Source: Romanomermis culicivorax
Lineage: Eukaryota > Nematoda > Enoplea > Mermithida > Mermithidae
Direction of reading: 5' to 3'
NCBI GenBank assembly: GCA_963922205.1
Contig: CAWUHX010000019.1
Span: forward strand, 1,540,278-1,604,277
DNA length: 64,000 nt
Part shown: in pieces, positions 46,755 to 57,096 of the stretch
Layout: every line of letters starts with the position of its first letter
Numbering within the stretch: the first letter of the stretch is position 1
Translations under genes and position numbers: made by a program
The notes under the pieces: model-generated
The model's input: the letters and a program-made list of their open reading frames with translations, nothing else
Databases searched by the model: none
What the model was told of the DNA's origin: nothing

Positions 46755-48460
46755 TTGTAACTGTATCAGCATAGAATTCGGCATATAAAAGCTTGATTTT
46801 TTACAACAGGTCAAAATAAATAATTCAAAATAAATAAAAATCTGTACGGGACAAAATATTTGAACACATGCTCATCACGATTACAAAAAAATAACATGTG
46901 CAAAATGGATTGAAACAACAAGCTTGTTTTCGATTTGATTATTTTCTCAGCGAAAAATTCCCAGTGTGCACACACCTCCAAACATGCTCCATTTCACATG
47001 AAAATCATGAAAACTAATACGATTCATTTTGCAATGAAAGGCTTAGTAATTGTGGGTTTTGTGGACAATTTTAATTGTAGAATTGCCGCAGAAAATCTGA
47101 AAACGTCGATCAAATGGCTATCGATATGGCGAACCCCAAAATTTTTCCGATGATAAGGAGATCAGAAAGATAAAGTACTTTATGGAAAAAAGAAGATAAC
47201 CATAGTCGAAAAAAAGTTGACCGCCAAAAAAGTTAAAGGAAAATTTTCCATGACCCTCTCCATGAAAGGCTTGACTGAAACCCACACAGCTATAAACTCC
47301 GTTACACGTGTAACTTGACTAAAATAAGGATGAGCTGCTGCAACACTTTTGAATCTCTACCTGATGTCACGTGGAACTTTTTGACCTGAATGACCCAAAA
47401 ACCGCAGACAGTATCAGGTACAGAAACCATTGGGAACTGGACGTCTGGAGAAGTTGAGAACGATTTATGTCCACATCCCAGTCCTTCTGGAACGTGGACT
47501 ATCAAATATAGCAGGAATTGGATCGAAAATTTGAACGCGTATAACGTTGCCCAGAACGATCATTGATGACTTTGATAACCTTCTACTCAAACATGTTGCC
47601 CTCAAAACGGACCTACTACACTAAAAACCTAACGGGTGCCCTGAACCAGCTACGTTGGGAATAGCATGAAGTGAAGGCGATTAACAGTCGTATTGTAGTC
47701 CGTTTTTAACAAATTTGCAAGATTGCTAGAAAAAGAGTGAAGAACGGCAACTGAAAAATGGAAGGTTTACGCGGTCGAGGAGGAGAGATTCTAGTCCAGG
47801 TTGTCCAGGTTTGGCGTGGAAGGCAATTTAAAACCGGAACGAACCCCAAAGATTGGAAATGGACCAACATCCACGACATCATTCTTTCAACAGTTTTTTG
47901 TTTTATCTAATCAAGAAAAATAACCAGAATAAACTTGCCTTTTCTAACGACACCGCAAGAAAGGCAGAATAAGTCAAAATAAATATTTACATGCAAAAAC
48001 ACGAGAAAGTAACGTTTTAATATATATGAAAAATGTTGGTTTTATTGAATAAAACTCTCGGGAACTTTGCTGATGTTATGTTGATTTAAATAATTGTAGT
48101 ACCGGTTTGTGGACTTGAAGTATTCAGGAAATTGCTTGTAAAATGAAGCGTGATCTGAAAAAGTACCCTAGTTCAGTATTATTTATACACCTTCGAGAAA
48201 ATTTTTGGGATTAATTTGACTAGGCGCACAATTTTTACCGTTCCATATGATGTTCAGTTAGCAGACAGTAAAAATTTAGAACTGAGATTGCTTTCTGCTT
48301 TTCAAGCAAAGAATATACTAATTATCCGTGTTGCTTGGGATTCTCGCGTAGACTTGAATAATATCTCATCAACAAAACAAGGACAACTGGTAGAAAACTT
48401 CTTAGTACTTGTAAACACTATTTTTTAAGATCACGTGATTAATATCTTAAACATTTTCAT
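46755..48460. other. Intergenic region upstream of P3
   Basis: AT-rich to about 47220. At 47270-47900 the composition is more balanced and there are broken open stretches on both strands that look like a decayed coding or transposon remnant; I cannot name it. Nothing with a usable start, splice sites and domain. Confidence 0.35.
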
Positions 48461-48465
48461 TCGGG

Positions 48466-49690
48466 CCCGTCCCAACACCGCCACCGTCCCAACACCGCCA
48501 CCATCCCAACTCCGCCACCGTCCCAACTCCGCCACTATCGTGTCCCAACACCACCACCGTCCCAACTCCGCCACCGTCTCAACTCCGCCACTGTCCCAAC
48601 TTCGCCACTTTCTTGTCCTAACTTTCGCAATCTTTCAAAAAGTTTATTTTTTGTAACGCGTTAAACTTAACCCTTAATTGCATGCGGTCGCGACCGAGGT
48701 ACAATTCTAGCTGCTGTTCAGTGAATTCTGAATATATTTACTCACAAGCAAGTGGCTAAATGCTATTGTGACCCGATAATTTGATAAAATACTTCACAGT
48801 CATATTTTTCACAGAAATATTTAGAAGACCTCCATTTTTCTTATATTATTAAATATACGATACGATTCATCAAAATTCGTATCTCACCCTAATGGGGCTA
48901 CCCCTTCACTTGAACATCTTTGTTTAGCCTCTCGTGTTAGTTTTAAGCCCTCGATTGCACTTTTCGATTTCGGAACACAAACTGGCAAATGTCCAATAAA
49001 AGGATCCGATATGAATCTTCCATTTCGAACAGTATTTCTCGCCGATCCAGCATTTCCATCTTCAGAGCAGAACATGCACACATAATAATGTGATGTTTCA
49101 TTGTTTGACAAACGTTTAGAACTTTTCTTCCGGGACAGAAAATACAAATCTAGATCATTACGCGCCGCAATTATCACTAAATTACTCTTTAATTCCTGAT
49201 TCATAAAATTTTCAATAGGACCAAAGTCACCCATGATTTGATTACACAAATTCGAATCAATTGACAACAAGAAATGAAAACAGATCCGTATGTTTGTATT
49301 TTAATGTGCAAAGCACACAGTTATTCTAGTAATATGCTAATGAAGTAAATTCCGGTCTCACGCTCGTTGTTCTATTTTTGGTTATTTCGGTAAAATCGTT
49401 TGTATAGTTAAGTACGACTATACAAACGAAGATTATATAGATATACCATGTATTTATTGCTTTAATGATAATATCAGTTTTTGCCATCCTATGAATTAGC
49501 AATGTCATGTTGTCAAGTAAAAAAAAACTTTGTTACAAAAAACAAACTTTTTGAAAGATTGCGAAAGTTAGGACAAGAAAGTGGTGGAGTTGGGACAGTG
49601 GCGGAGTTGGGACGGTGGCGGTGTTGGGACACGATAGTGGCGGAGTTGGGACGGTGGCGGACATGGGACAGTGGCGGAGTTGGGGCACGA
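48466..49690. mobile_element. Fold-back element FB4 with (GTCCCAACTCCGCCACC)n arms
   Basis: Left arm 48466-48659 is a tandem of GTCCCAACTCCGCCACC-type 17-18-bp units, followed inward by a CTTTCGCAATCTTTCAAAAA segment. The right arm 49532-49690 is the inverted equivalent (TTTTTGAAAGATTGCGAAAG, then GTGGCGGAGTTGGGACGGTG units). The ~870-bp interior is unique and contains a minus-strand open frame (48884-49270). Long inverted repeats with internal genes resemble MULE/Foldback-type transposons. Confidence 0.88.
48884..49270 (-). CDS. Zinc-finger-like ORF inside FB4
   Basis: A frame of about 128 codons on the minus strand, with the first ATG near 49234. It contains YYVCMFC, then GSARN, NGRF and IGHLPVC: a C-x2-C ... 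H-x3-C arrangement reminiscent of FLYWCH/WRKY-GCM1-type fingers found in MULE transposases. A second minus frame (ATG at 49487, 53 codons) starts with a hydrophobic segment. No transposase catalytic core is seen. It may be a cargo gene or a transposase remnant; the similarity is weak. Confidence 0.35.
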   Translation of the reverse strand: MLSIDSNLCNQIMGDFGPIENFMNQELKSNLVIIAARNDLDLYFLSRKKSSKRLSNNETSHYYVCMFCSEDGNAGSARNTVRNGRFISDPFIGHLPVCVPKSKSAIEGLKLTREAKQRCSSEGVAPLG

Positions 49691-50079
49691 TCTTTCATTC
49701 TACATACTCAAAAAAGGTGAAAAGTGTCAGATACAATATCATGAAAAGGTTTTTGTACCAATTCATAGGACACTCTTTTCTGTACATAATGATCGTTTTT
49801 ACTATTAAAGTTATACTATCTTGACGCCGATATATATTCAGAGCTACTTACATAATGAAAAATGCGAAAATTTAGAAAATGCTGATTTTTATTTTTATGT
49901 GAAAAATTTTCCGTTTTTAGTCAAAGTGTGAAACTATCCTGTAAATATTTAGTATCATGTACCATTAATTTTCAACCCATGGTTGACTTTCACTCAAAGT
50001 GTGCCGGATAAATTTATTCCGTACATTGGTTACACTGTCTTCAACATACTTTTAGACATGGCGCCAAAGTATAGGGGAC

Positions 50080-50352
50080 GGTTTCATCAAAGAGACTTAA
50101 GCTCGCAGCTTAAGCTGTAGCTTAACTCTATATGTTATACTATTGCCTCTAAGCTGCAGCTCAGCTGTAGCTTAACTCATACACATAAAACATATCGGAA
50201 AAGTCAAGCTGCAGCTGAGCTGTAGCTTAACTTTCCATGTTATAACTTTGCTGTTAAGGTGCATCTCAGCTGCAGCCTAACGGCAATGGTATAACATATA
50301 GAGTTAAGCTACAGCTTAAGCTGCATGGAGCTTAAGTCTCTTTGACGAAACC
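50080..50352. mobile_element. AGCTTAAGCTGCAGCT-rich MITE (copy 2)
   Basis: GGTTTCATCAAAGAGACTTA at the left and AGTCTCTTTGACGAAACC at the right; the interior is built from GCAGCTTAAGCTGTAGCTTA palindromes, 273 bp. It lies 190 bp beyond the 3' end of the toxin-like gene. Confidence 0.9.
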
Positions 50353-50474
50353 TGCCCTGAACTCACAGTCGAAGTAGAACTTTTATAATAACGGTGTATG
50401 TAAAATACAATTTGAATGACTAGTTCAGAAATAGTAGTAGCGCTCTCCGGAAAATAATCATATTCTTGCATGTA

Positions 50475-50480
50475 TTTATT
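50475..50480 (-). terminator. AATAAA polyadenylation signal of the toxin-like gene
   Basis: AATAAA on the minus strand about 60 bases beyond the stop at 50540. Confidence 0.5.
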
Positions 50481-50539
50481 GATAAATATGTGACTTATTT
50501 CTTCAATTTTTGAAGCACGTTATATAAAAAACAAAGCAT

Positions 50540-53500
50540 TTATCTGATGTATCTTTGGGCGCTCGTGTGGAAGATCGGCTTTGCTTTTACGGCTAAATTT
50601 TTCACTCGATCCCAAACGTACAAATCAGGCGTCAAGCTGCGAATCAACACCGATAAATCTTCAACTTTTCTTATGGACATATAATTTAGGTTCATTTCAA
50701 AATCTAAAAATTTAAGTTTTAACGACTGAAGGATTCTCGATTTGAAAAAATTCACCAACCAGATACCAATCGTATTGTTATTGAATGAACTCAAGTTAAT
50801 TGACCCGTCAGAAAATTGCACATTGGTTATCAATAGACTCTCGTTATTGCTGAACAACTTGTAATTGTGACTGAAATTTTTTTCGACAATTATTGGTGTA
50901 TTCTCATCGATATTGTTCTCTGTAAGTATGACCATATGATTCGAATTGTTGAACTTTAGAGGAAGTGGTTCTAAATACGGAATCAAGGAAGTACCTTGAT
51001 TTCGATACTTCAATTTCAGCATACTCCTGCTACGAAAAGTAATGGCATTTCGATTTGTGCTTATGTCAGCGACTTTAATTGCACCAATCAACTTAGGACA
51101 TCTTCTCGACTTGCTTGGAAGGGAATTCATTATTTTAACTGTAACATTACCTGTCTTGTCCAAATAGGGAACTATTTTTAGTGTTTGGTTCGTTGGAAGC
51201 AATCTGGATAAGATTGGGGTCAGATCGACCAAGACCTTGGTTCCTTCTCTTTTGGGAGAATGTATGTGAACTGTTTTGAATTTTAAACACCTACTCTTCC
51301 TTGAAGGTAAAATACTGATTACATTTTCGTGTGAAGACCCAATCACGTGACTAACAAAATTAGGGTTATTGTGGACAATATTCACAGGTTGAAACTGCTT
51401 TCTTGATGCTTTGCCACGAGTCAGAGTTAGTGTTGTATTTCGCTCGGAACTGTGAATGACCATGGAAATAGAAGATTTAGCTATGATCGTAGCAAATAAA
51501 TCTTGTATTTCGTCTATGGTATCAACGTTCAATAATGCAGTTACATGGCCTCTTTTAATGTGAAATTTAACACCATCTTCAAAAGCAAATGATACTTTGG
51601 AACCAGCGTGGAATTGAATCTCACATTTTTGATTCGAGCGATTCCTCAATCTTATGATCATTTTTTTCTGCTTGGTTATCATTGTACGAATTGATATCAA
51701 TTGTTGAAATGGATAATTGAAATAGAATGTATGGTTGGCATACGTCCTTGATTTTGCTAATTTAATATAACATGACCCTGACTCCAAGTGATACCTGAAG
51801 CGTCCAACCCGGGCATTATTATTTATCATAGAATGAGACCCAATAGTCACATTCAGATCATATTCGCATCTTGAATGAGGAACTTTTATCATGTCGGAAT
51901 ATTTTGATCCTATTCCACCAAATAAGTTCAACCTTCTCAACTTACACCAAACAAAAATTTTGTCTTGTTGACCTTCACGACCATATATTTCAGTCATGTT
52001 TCTGGTCTCAAGTGCTAAATTCAAAACATCTTTCTTATTGTCCATGGCGACCATATATAATCTGTTCATATAAAGTGTGCCATTGAGTCTGCGGCTGTCT
52101 ACAAGATTAGTTCCTGCTCTCCCATCAAGTATACCCATAACTTTGTTGCCATTTAATATGAAGGAATCGTCTGCATCGCCACCCGAAACGAATTTCAGTC
52201 CACTAGCCAGATTAAAAGCGTTTGGTGTATTTTTAAAACCCAGTACTTTGTCAGTGCCATTGTTCAAATCGTAATATGTGACGGTAGAATTGGAGCCGTC
52301 GTTTTCGATACCTGCGGAATTTGTGCAAATATATGCAGATTTTAGTGCTGCAGATGAGAACGAAAAATGCCAGGCTGGTTTTTTAGAACAGTAGTCATCC
52401 TCTGGTGTATAGCAGAAGTATGTAAAACCTTTAGACAGACCCGGCACTGCTCTTGTAACCTGGAACTTTACTTTAGACGTGAAATTCATGTTTCTATCAG
52501 TCATGCAGTGCTTACTAGAAGCTTTGATTGGCACAACATATCTTCTCACTGATTTGTTTATATCCAGAAACTTGAGTGCTTCTTGAACAACGAAAGTATT
52601 TGCTTGCTTGTTATCCATGAGCGTCTTAATTTTTTCTTCAGGCTGCATTCCTACGAAAGCTCGCATTCCCTCCACAAATTTTTCTGGACCAGATAAATGC
52701 ACGAAAGAGTCGATATTTTTCACTGTTTCCACAGCCCTGTATATTTCAGTGCCGATCATGATCGCTGCTCCAAGCGCCGCACTTATAGGGCCAGTAACTG
52801 CAGCAACACCACCAAATATTCCTGAGAACTCGGCCAGTTCTATTAGAGATTCTGTAATATCCAAAGCCAGGTATCCTATGTCTCCACCGATGGACACTTT
52901 ATTAGTAATGCTATGGTCTTTGTTTTTCAAGTTGCAATATAAATCATAGCCCACGAAAAGCAGTGCCGGACTGCGAGCTAGGAAAGGTGCACACGATTTT
53001 AGCATATTCCCTAGCACTATTCTACCCTCACCAGTGAGCTTTCCGGCTTTAGTTAGTAACTTTACGGATGCCTTGTTTGCTAAAATACTGCTCAATATGA
53101 AACCAGTGTTGATGGCCATGCCCGCCACATTACCGTTGATTACGTCGGCGACAAGATTTTTGATCATGAGACCTGTCATGACACCACTGCTGATTCTGTT
53201 CAGTTGATGAAAAAATCTATATTTAACTTCGCGCTCACCGACCAGCCTATTCTCAGCATCTAAGTCGCGTCTTTTATCCTCTATCAATTCTTCAAGTTCC
53301 AGGCTTTCACATGCTGGACCCGATCTTTTGGAGCGACCCTTGACAATTGCCATGCATGAATCGATCAGTGACAAGTGTCTTTGTGTGAAGACGTCTACTT
53401 CTTTGTGGCCCGGCCTCAAAACTACGGTTATCATTTTGCTCCCATGACCGCGGCCTCTGGTTTTGTCGTATAAATTTTTAACTTCTTCCAAAGCTTCTAG

Positions 53501-55582
53501 TGCTTGAGCCGATTCGCCAAAGATGAAATTCACAAGCACTAGATCTTTGACTGATTCTTTTTGGTACATCGATTCTTGCAGGAACCCAATTTGCATAATA
53601 TGCGGCGAGACTTTGGCAACATTGGTCACGATTCGTGTATCGTGAAAGAGCCCGGTACAAAATGCGGCGAAATCGTGATAATTTCTAAACAACGGCCACT
53701 TGGATTGTATAATTTTTTGTATTTCATTGAAAATATGTTCATTTTTCCGGTATGGGTCGTGGATGGCGGCAAATAATTTCACATTTAAATGTTCCAAAGG
53801 TTCGATTATGTAATCTTCGTTTTCGTTCACTGGATATAGTGTTACCTTGCTGATAATAGCGGCCTTATCAATGTCAACAACTGAAAATTCTCTGGGTTTC
53901 AAAATATCTGTTTGCCGCACGTCGTTGGCGTAATCAATAATCACATGAACGTGCATTATAAACCTGGAATTTGACCTGACGCGAGGCAAATTCCTGATTC
54001 CTTCTTCCGCTTTTATGGAAGTAAATTCATCCGCCGAAAGCTGATCGGATTCATCTACAGTAATCATAACGTTCACATTTTCAATGTCCGTATCCAGTAG
54101 GAAACTTTTCCTTCTTCGAATTTCGTTCTCATCAGCATCCTTGTAATGAACTGTATAAATTTTCTGTTCCGCATTATTGATGAAAGTTGATGTTAAAAGA
54201 CCATCCACATAGCGGCTGACGTAATTTGAATTTTTAGAACGTAGTTCATCTTTGATCATTCTTTGCAAGATTTCGTATTTAACCTGATTACTAACAAACG
54301 TTCCCGTTTGACTCAACAGTTCTAAATTTTCTTCCCTTGTTTTTTGTCCCGATGTGACGGCTTTGGCAGCATTTTTCAGCGTCCCTACCAAGTCGTAATA
54401 GTCCATAACTGACACGTGAAAATCTGATTGCACCACAATAGCTTTTTGGGCCTCGAAATTTATATAGGTGTTGAGTAATTCATCGGCGAACGATTTGCTC
54501 ATGGAAACGTATCTTATAGACATGTGATCCATCATGAGCTCGAAACCACGTTTCTCTATTTGATCGGAATTCATTTCTGGATTTGTGTCCACGATGTCGA
54601 ATAAGATGGGATAATCGTGAACGACCAGTTTCAAATCGTCGATAGGTTCTCGTCTAAGAAAAATGTTGAACTCCGACGTTACATCGTCATCATCTACTTC
54701 CATGGTCACTTCTGCTTTAAAGCCATGCGATTTCTGGAACGAAATTAAATTTCCATGAATGAAACCACACTGCGCTTCAGGCAAATGAGTTCCAATCTCG
54801 GCGCTATATTTTGTGCGAGCCAAATTTTTTTTGTATGTATCTACCATATGTGAGGCGAATTCTGCCGCGAAAAGTTTCACGGTATTTTTCATGGCTGGAT
54901 TTGACATGAGATTGCTTAGCTGTTTGTCCAAAAACCTTTCGTCTACTTTTTTCGGAATGAAGGGCATTATTTCTATCAGTTGACTTTGCCCTGCTATCTT
55001 TCTCGATAAAAAAGTAGGTTTAATTTTATAATCCATATCATAATCCGATGTGAAAATAAAGCCGATGTTATCCATACCATCAACCAAATCCCTTTCCTTC
55101 AAAACTGTCAATTCGTACACATGTGACTCGAAATCACTGGATCTAACTATTGATCCGAGCTGATCTGTCATATCCGCAATGTCATTTCTGGTCCACTTGA
55201 ACTTTTTGCCCACATTTTCCTTGTAAAACTTTATGCACTTCATCACCACTTTCGGTTTTTCAGACGAGTACTCTGTTGCTGGATGCAGGATAAATATTTT
55301 TAGTTTCCGCCTTCCATAACTCCAGAATATTCTGGCGATATTGTATTCAATTTTCAATTTTGAACTATGTTGTATGGAAAAAGCCATGCCGAGGAAAAAT
55401 GGTACGAAATAAGCTTGTATATTGAATCTGCCTTTGGTCCAATCGTGGAAAATTACATTTTGACGAAAATTAGCCGATAACATGGGGCCAAAATCTTCAG
55501 TTGTGCCGTGTTTTGTAGGACGGAAAAACTCGCCACAAAAGTTATAGTCCAATAATGCTGTTAGCAGCGTCGTATCGTCCAT
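50540..55582 (-). CDS. Giant single-exon protein with toxin-like pore-forming/translocation region (~1680 aa)
   Basis: An uninterrupted frame from ATG at 55582 to stop at 50540, about 1680 aa. The frame stays open upstream to 55624, where TTTTCTAG could be a splice acceptor, so an additional 5' exon is possible. Residues 1-750 are polar with no domain I can name. An RSKRSG basic site near 750 resembles a furin-type cleavage site. Residues ~790-980 alternate amphipathic and Gly/Ala-rich hydrophobic helices (FSGIFGGVAAVTGPISAALG, then AAIMIGTEIYRAV), strongly reminiscent of the TcdA/TcdB/Mcf-type pore-forming domain. Around 1130-1165 there is a GGDADDSF ... DGRAGTNLVD stretch like RTX-type beta-roll repeats. 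The C-terminal 500 residues are beta-rich with many N-x-S/T sites. No N-terminal signal peptide. One 5-kb exon among intron-rich neighbours suggests acquisition from bacteria. Domain assignments are by eye; activity is unproven. Confidence 0.85.
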   Translation of the reverse strand: MDDTTLLTALLDYNFCGEFFRPTKHGTTEDFGPMLSANFRQNVIFHDWTKGRFNIQAYFVPFFLGMAFSIQHSSKLKIEYNIARIFWSYGRRKLKIFILHPATEYSSEKPKVVMKCIKFYKENVGKKFKWTRNDIADMTDQLGSIVRSSDFESHVYELTVLKERDLVDGMDNIGFIFTSDYDMDYKIKPTFLSRKIAGQSQLIEIMPFIPKKVDERFLDKQLSNLMSNPAMKNTVKLFAAEFASHMVDTYKKNLARTKYSAEIGTHLPEAQCGFIHGNLISFQKSHGFKAEVTMEVDDDDVTSEFNIFLRREPIDDLKLVVHDYPILFDIVDTNPEMNSDQIEKRGFELMMDHMSIRYVSMSKSFADELLNTYINFEAQKAIVVQSDFHVSVMDYYDLVGTLKNAAKAVTSGQKTREENLELLSQTGTFVSNQVKYEILQRMIKDELRSKNSNYVSRYVDGLLTSTFINNAEQKIYTVHYKDADENEIRRRKSFLLDTDIENVNVMITVDESDQLSADEFTSIKAEEGIRNLPRVRSNSRFIMHVHVIIDYANDVRQTDILKPREFSVVDIDKAAIISKVTLYPVNENEDYIIEPLEHLNVKLFAAIHDPYRKNEHIFNEIQKIIQSKWPLFRNYHDFAAFCTGLFHDTRIVTNVAKVSPHIMQIGFLQESMYQKESVKDLVLVNFIFGESAQALEALEEVKNLYDKTRGRGHGSKMITVVLRPGHKEVDVFTQRHLSLIDSCMAIVKGRSKRSGPACESLELEELIEDKRRDLDAENRLVGEREVKYRFFHQLNRISSGVMTGLMIKNLVADVINGNVAGMAINTGFILSSILANKASVKLLTKAGKLTGEGRIVLGNMLKSCAPFLARSPALLFVGYDLYCNLKNKDHSITNKVSIGGDIGYLALDITESLIELAEFSGIFGGVAAVTGPISAALGAAIMIGTEIYRAVETVKNIDSFVHLSGPEKFVEGMRAFVGMQPEEKIKTLMDNKQANTFVVQEALKFLDINKSVRRYVVPIKASSKHCMTDRNMNFTSKVKFQVTRAVPGLSKGFTYFCYTPEDDYCSKKPAWHFSFSSAALKSAYICTNSAGIENDGSNSTVTYYDLNNGTDKVLGFKNTPNAFNLASGLKFVSGGDADDSFILNGNKVMGILDGRAGTNLVDSRRLNGTLYMNRLYMVAMDNKKDVLNLALETRNMTEIYGREGQQDKIFVWCKLRRLNLFGGIGSKYSDMIKVPHSRCEYDLNVTIGSHSMINNNARVGRFRYHLESGSCYIKLAKSRTYANHTFYFNYPFQQLISIRTMITKQKKMIIRLRNRSNQKCEIQFHAGSKVSFAFEDGVKFHIKRGHVTALLNVDTIDEIQDLFATIIAKSSISMVIHSSERNTTLTLTRGKASRKQFQPVNIVHNNPNFVSHVIGSSHENVISILPSRKSRCLKFKTVHIHSPKREGTKVLVDLTPILSRLLPTNQTLKIVPYLDKTGNVTVKIMNSLPSKSRRCPKLIGAIKVADISTNRNAITFRSRSMLKLKYRNQGTSLIPYLEPLPLKFNNSNHMVILTENNIDENTPIIVEKNFSHNYKLFSNNESLLITNVQFSDGSINLSSFNNNTIGIWLVNFFKSRILQSLKLKFLDFEMNLNYMSIRKVEDLSVLIRSLTPDLYVWDRVKNLAVKAKPIFHTSAQRYIR

Positions 55583-57096
55583 TGAGAGAGCAGTGCAGCG
55601 CCGACTGGTTAATGGATTATGCAACTAGAAAAGCTATACACAGTGAGAACAATAAGCTTTTATGAAAATGCGGCATGCAAACAAGGTTAAAAGCGTGTTT
55701 ACATATGGATGGAATGTCGACAGAAACAGCACGATAAGATAGGGACTCCAACGATCTATGCTAATAGCATTGATAGATAAATAATTTCTGACGGCACCTG
55801 TTCTGTAATACGGGCATTCACTGTAATTACAGATATTCAAAACAAGGAATGCATTGATTGCGAAAATGGTCGTAAAACTGGTGCGGAAATGGTCGTAAAA
55901 CTTTAAATCCTCGAAACTTAGTCAAAAGAGAAGGCACAACAATGTTTTGTAATACATCTTGCACGATTTATCGACAAATGTTCCATTCGCCATGTTTGAA
56001 AGAAAAAGTCTTTACTATCTGAAAAATGGCCTCTGGAACCTTTAATTTCGGTCGTGAAATGTTTTATGCTGCAAAAGACTTCCAAACAATCAATTATTGC
56101 TGAAAATATACACTTGTTAGATTTACATCATTTCTCTCCCCTGCTGCTGCATATGTATGAACATGATTATGTATGCTGAAAATACGGAATTATAGTTTGT
56201 TTTTTGTAAAATGCTTCTAAATCGATCAAGTACAAAAATCAATTATACCGTCAAAATCGCGTGCTCGCCATTATTATTGAAGTTTGTTCGAGTAAGCTCA
56301 CAAATTTTCAGTTTCTGGTGACGCATGGCACACCAAAAAACGTGGAAATCTAAAATACTACTTGCTTTCTACTTTTATAATTTAGAAGCATTTCAAGAAA
56401 AACAGATTATAGGTTTCTGTCTGCCGGCATTGATTCGATATTTCTTCGACGAATTTTTTTGCTCTCTGAAGGCTTCCGCTGGTTTTTGATTTGACGAAAA
56501 CACATGATGTACAGCACTCATTTCGGCCGGATCAATGGTTCGACACTGACCTGCTTTACTATAGATAATTGTCTAGACGTCAACTGAATAAACAATCCGA
56601 CATTAAATGGAGATGATAACATGATATTTCAATACTTATAATCTGACTGCGCCAACTTGAATCAGGCATTGATGTAAAAATTGCCATCTATCATCTCTAT
56701 GCATGGTGAAAAAAATCAAAAAATCTTCACTTCGATTATTAATGAAGAATACAGTAAACTTTTACCGTTCAGGATACCTGGAACAGTCATCAACACACGA
56801 TGTTTCAAAAAACTTTATCGGCACCCCGTGTCTGCAGAATAAGAAGTCGTACACAGTAACGGTCTTCTGCAAAAGAAATTCCGTTAACATCAGCTTTTAT
56901 AAAGTTTGAACGTCTACTCTAAGTCAGAATCGGAATAGTATTCATTGGTTGACTTCTACAACGTGATAATCAGAATTTGATTCGCAGATCTTTGTCGTTC
57001 TAAACAATGATAATTATACAATTGTGAGAGAATATGACAACATATGAATACGTTATAACTTTGAATCACATTATAAAGACATTTTCAAATCATGAT
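55583..57096. other. Region between the toxin-like gene and gene F
   Basis: Possible promoter and upstream exon of the toxin-like gene; no convincing signal-peptide exon was found. Contains the MITE at 56191-56412. A 68-codon + strand frame at 56703 lacks a signal peptide, domain or splice support and is not called. Confidence 0.35.
56191..56412. mobile_element. MITE-1 family copy
   Basis: TATAGTTTGTTTTTTGTAAA at the left and AAGAAAAACAGATTATAG at the right, both with the ATGCTTCTAAAT block, 222 bp. Confidence 0.85.

Noticed and set aside
48435-48656. Pro/Thr/Ser-rich frame resembling a mucin or proline-rich protein
   Set aside because: Reading of the GTCCCAACTCCGCCACC repeat that makes up FB4's left arm; the right arm gives the inverse.
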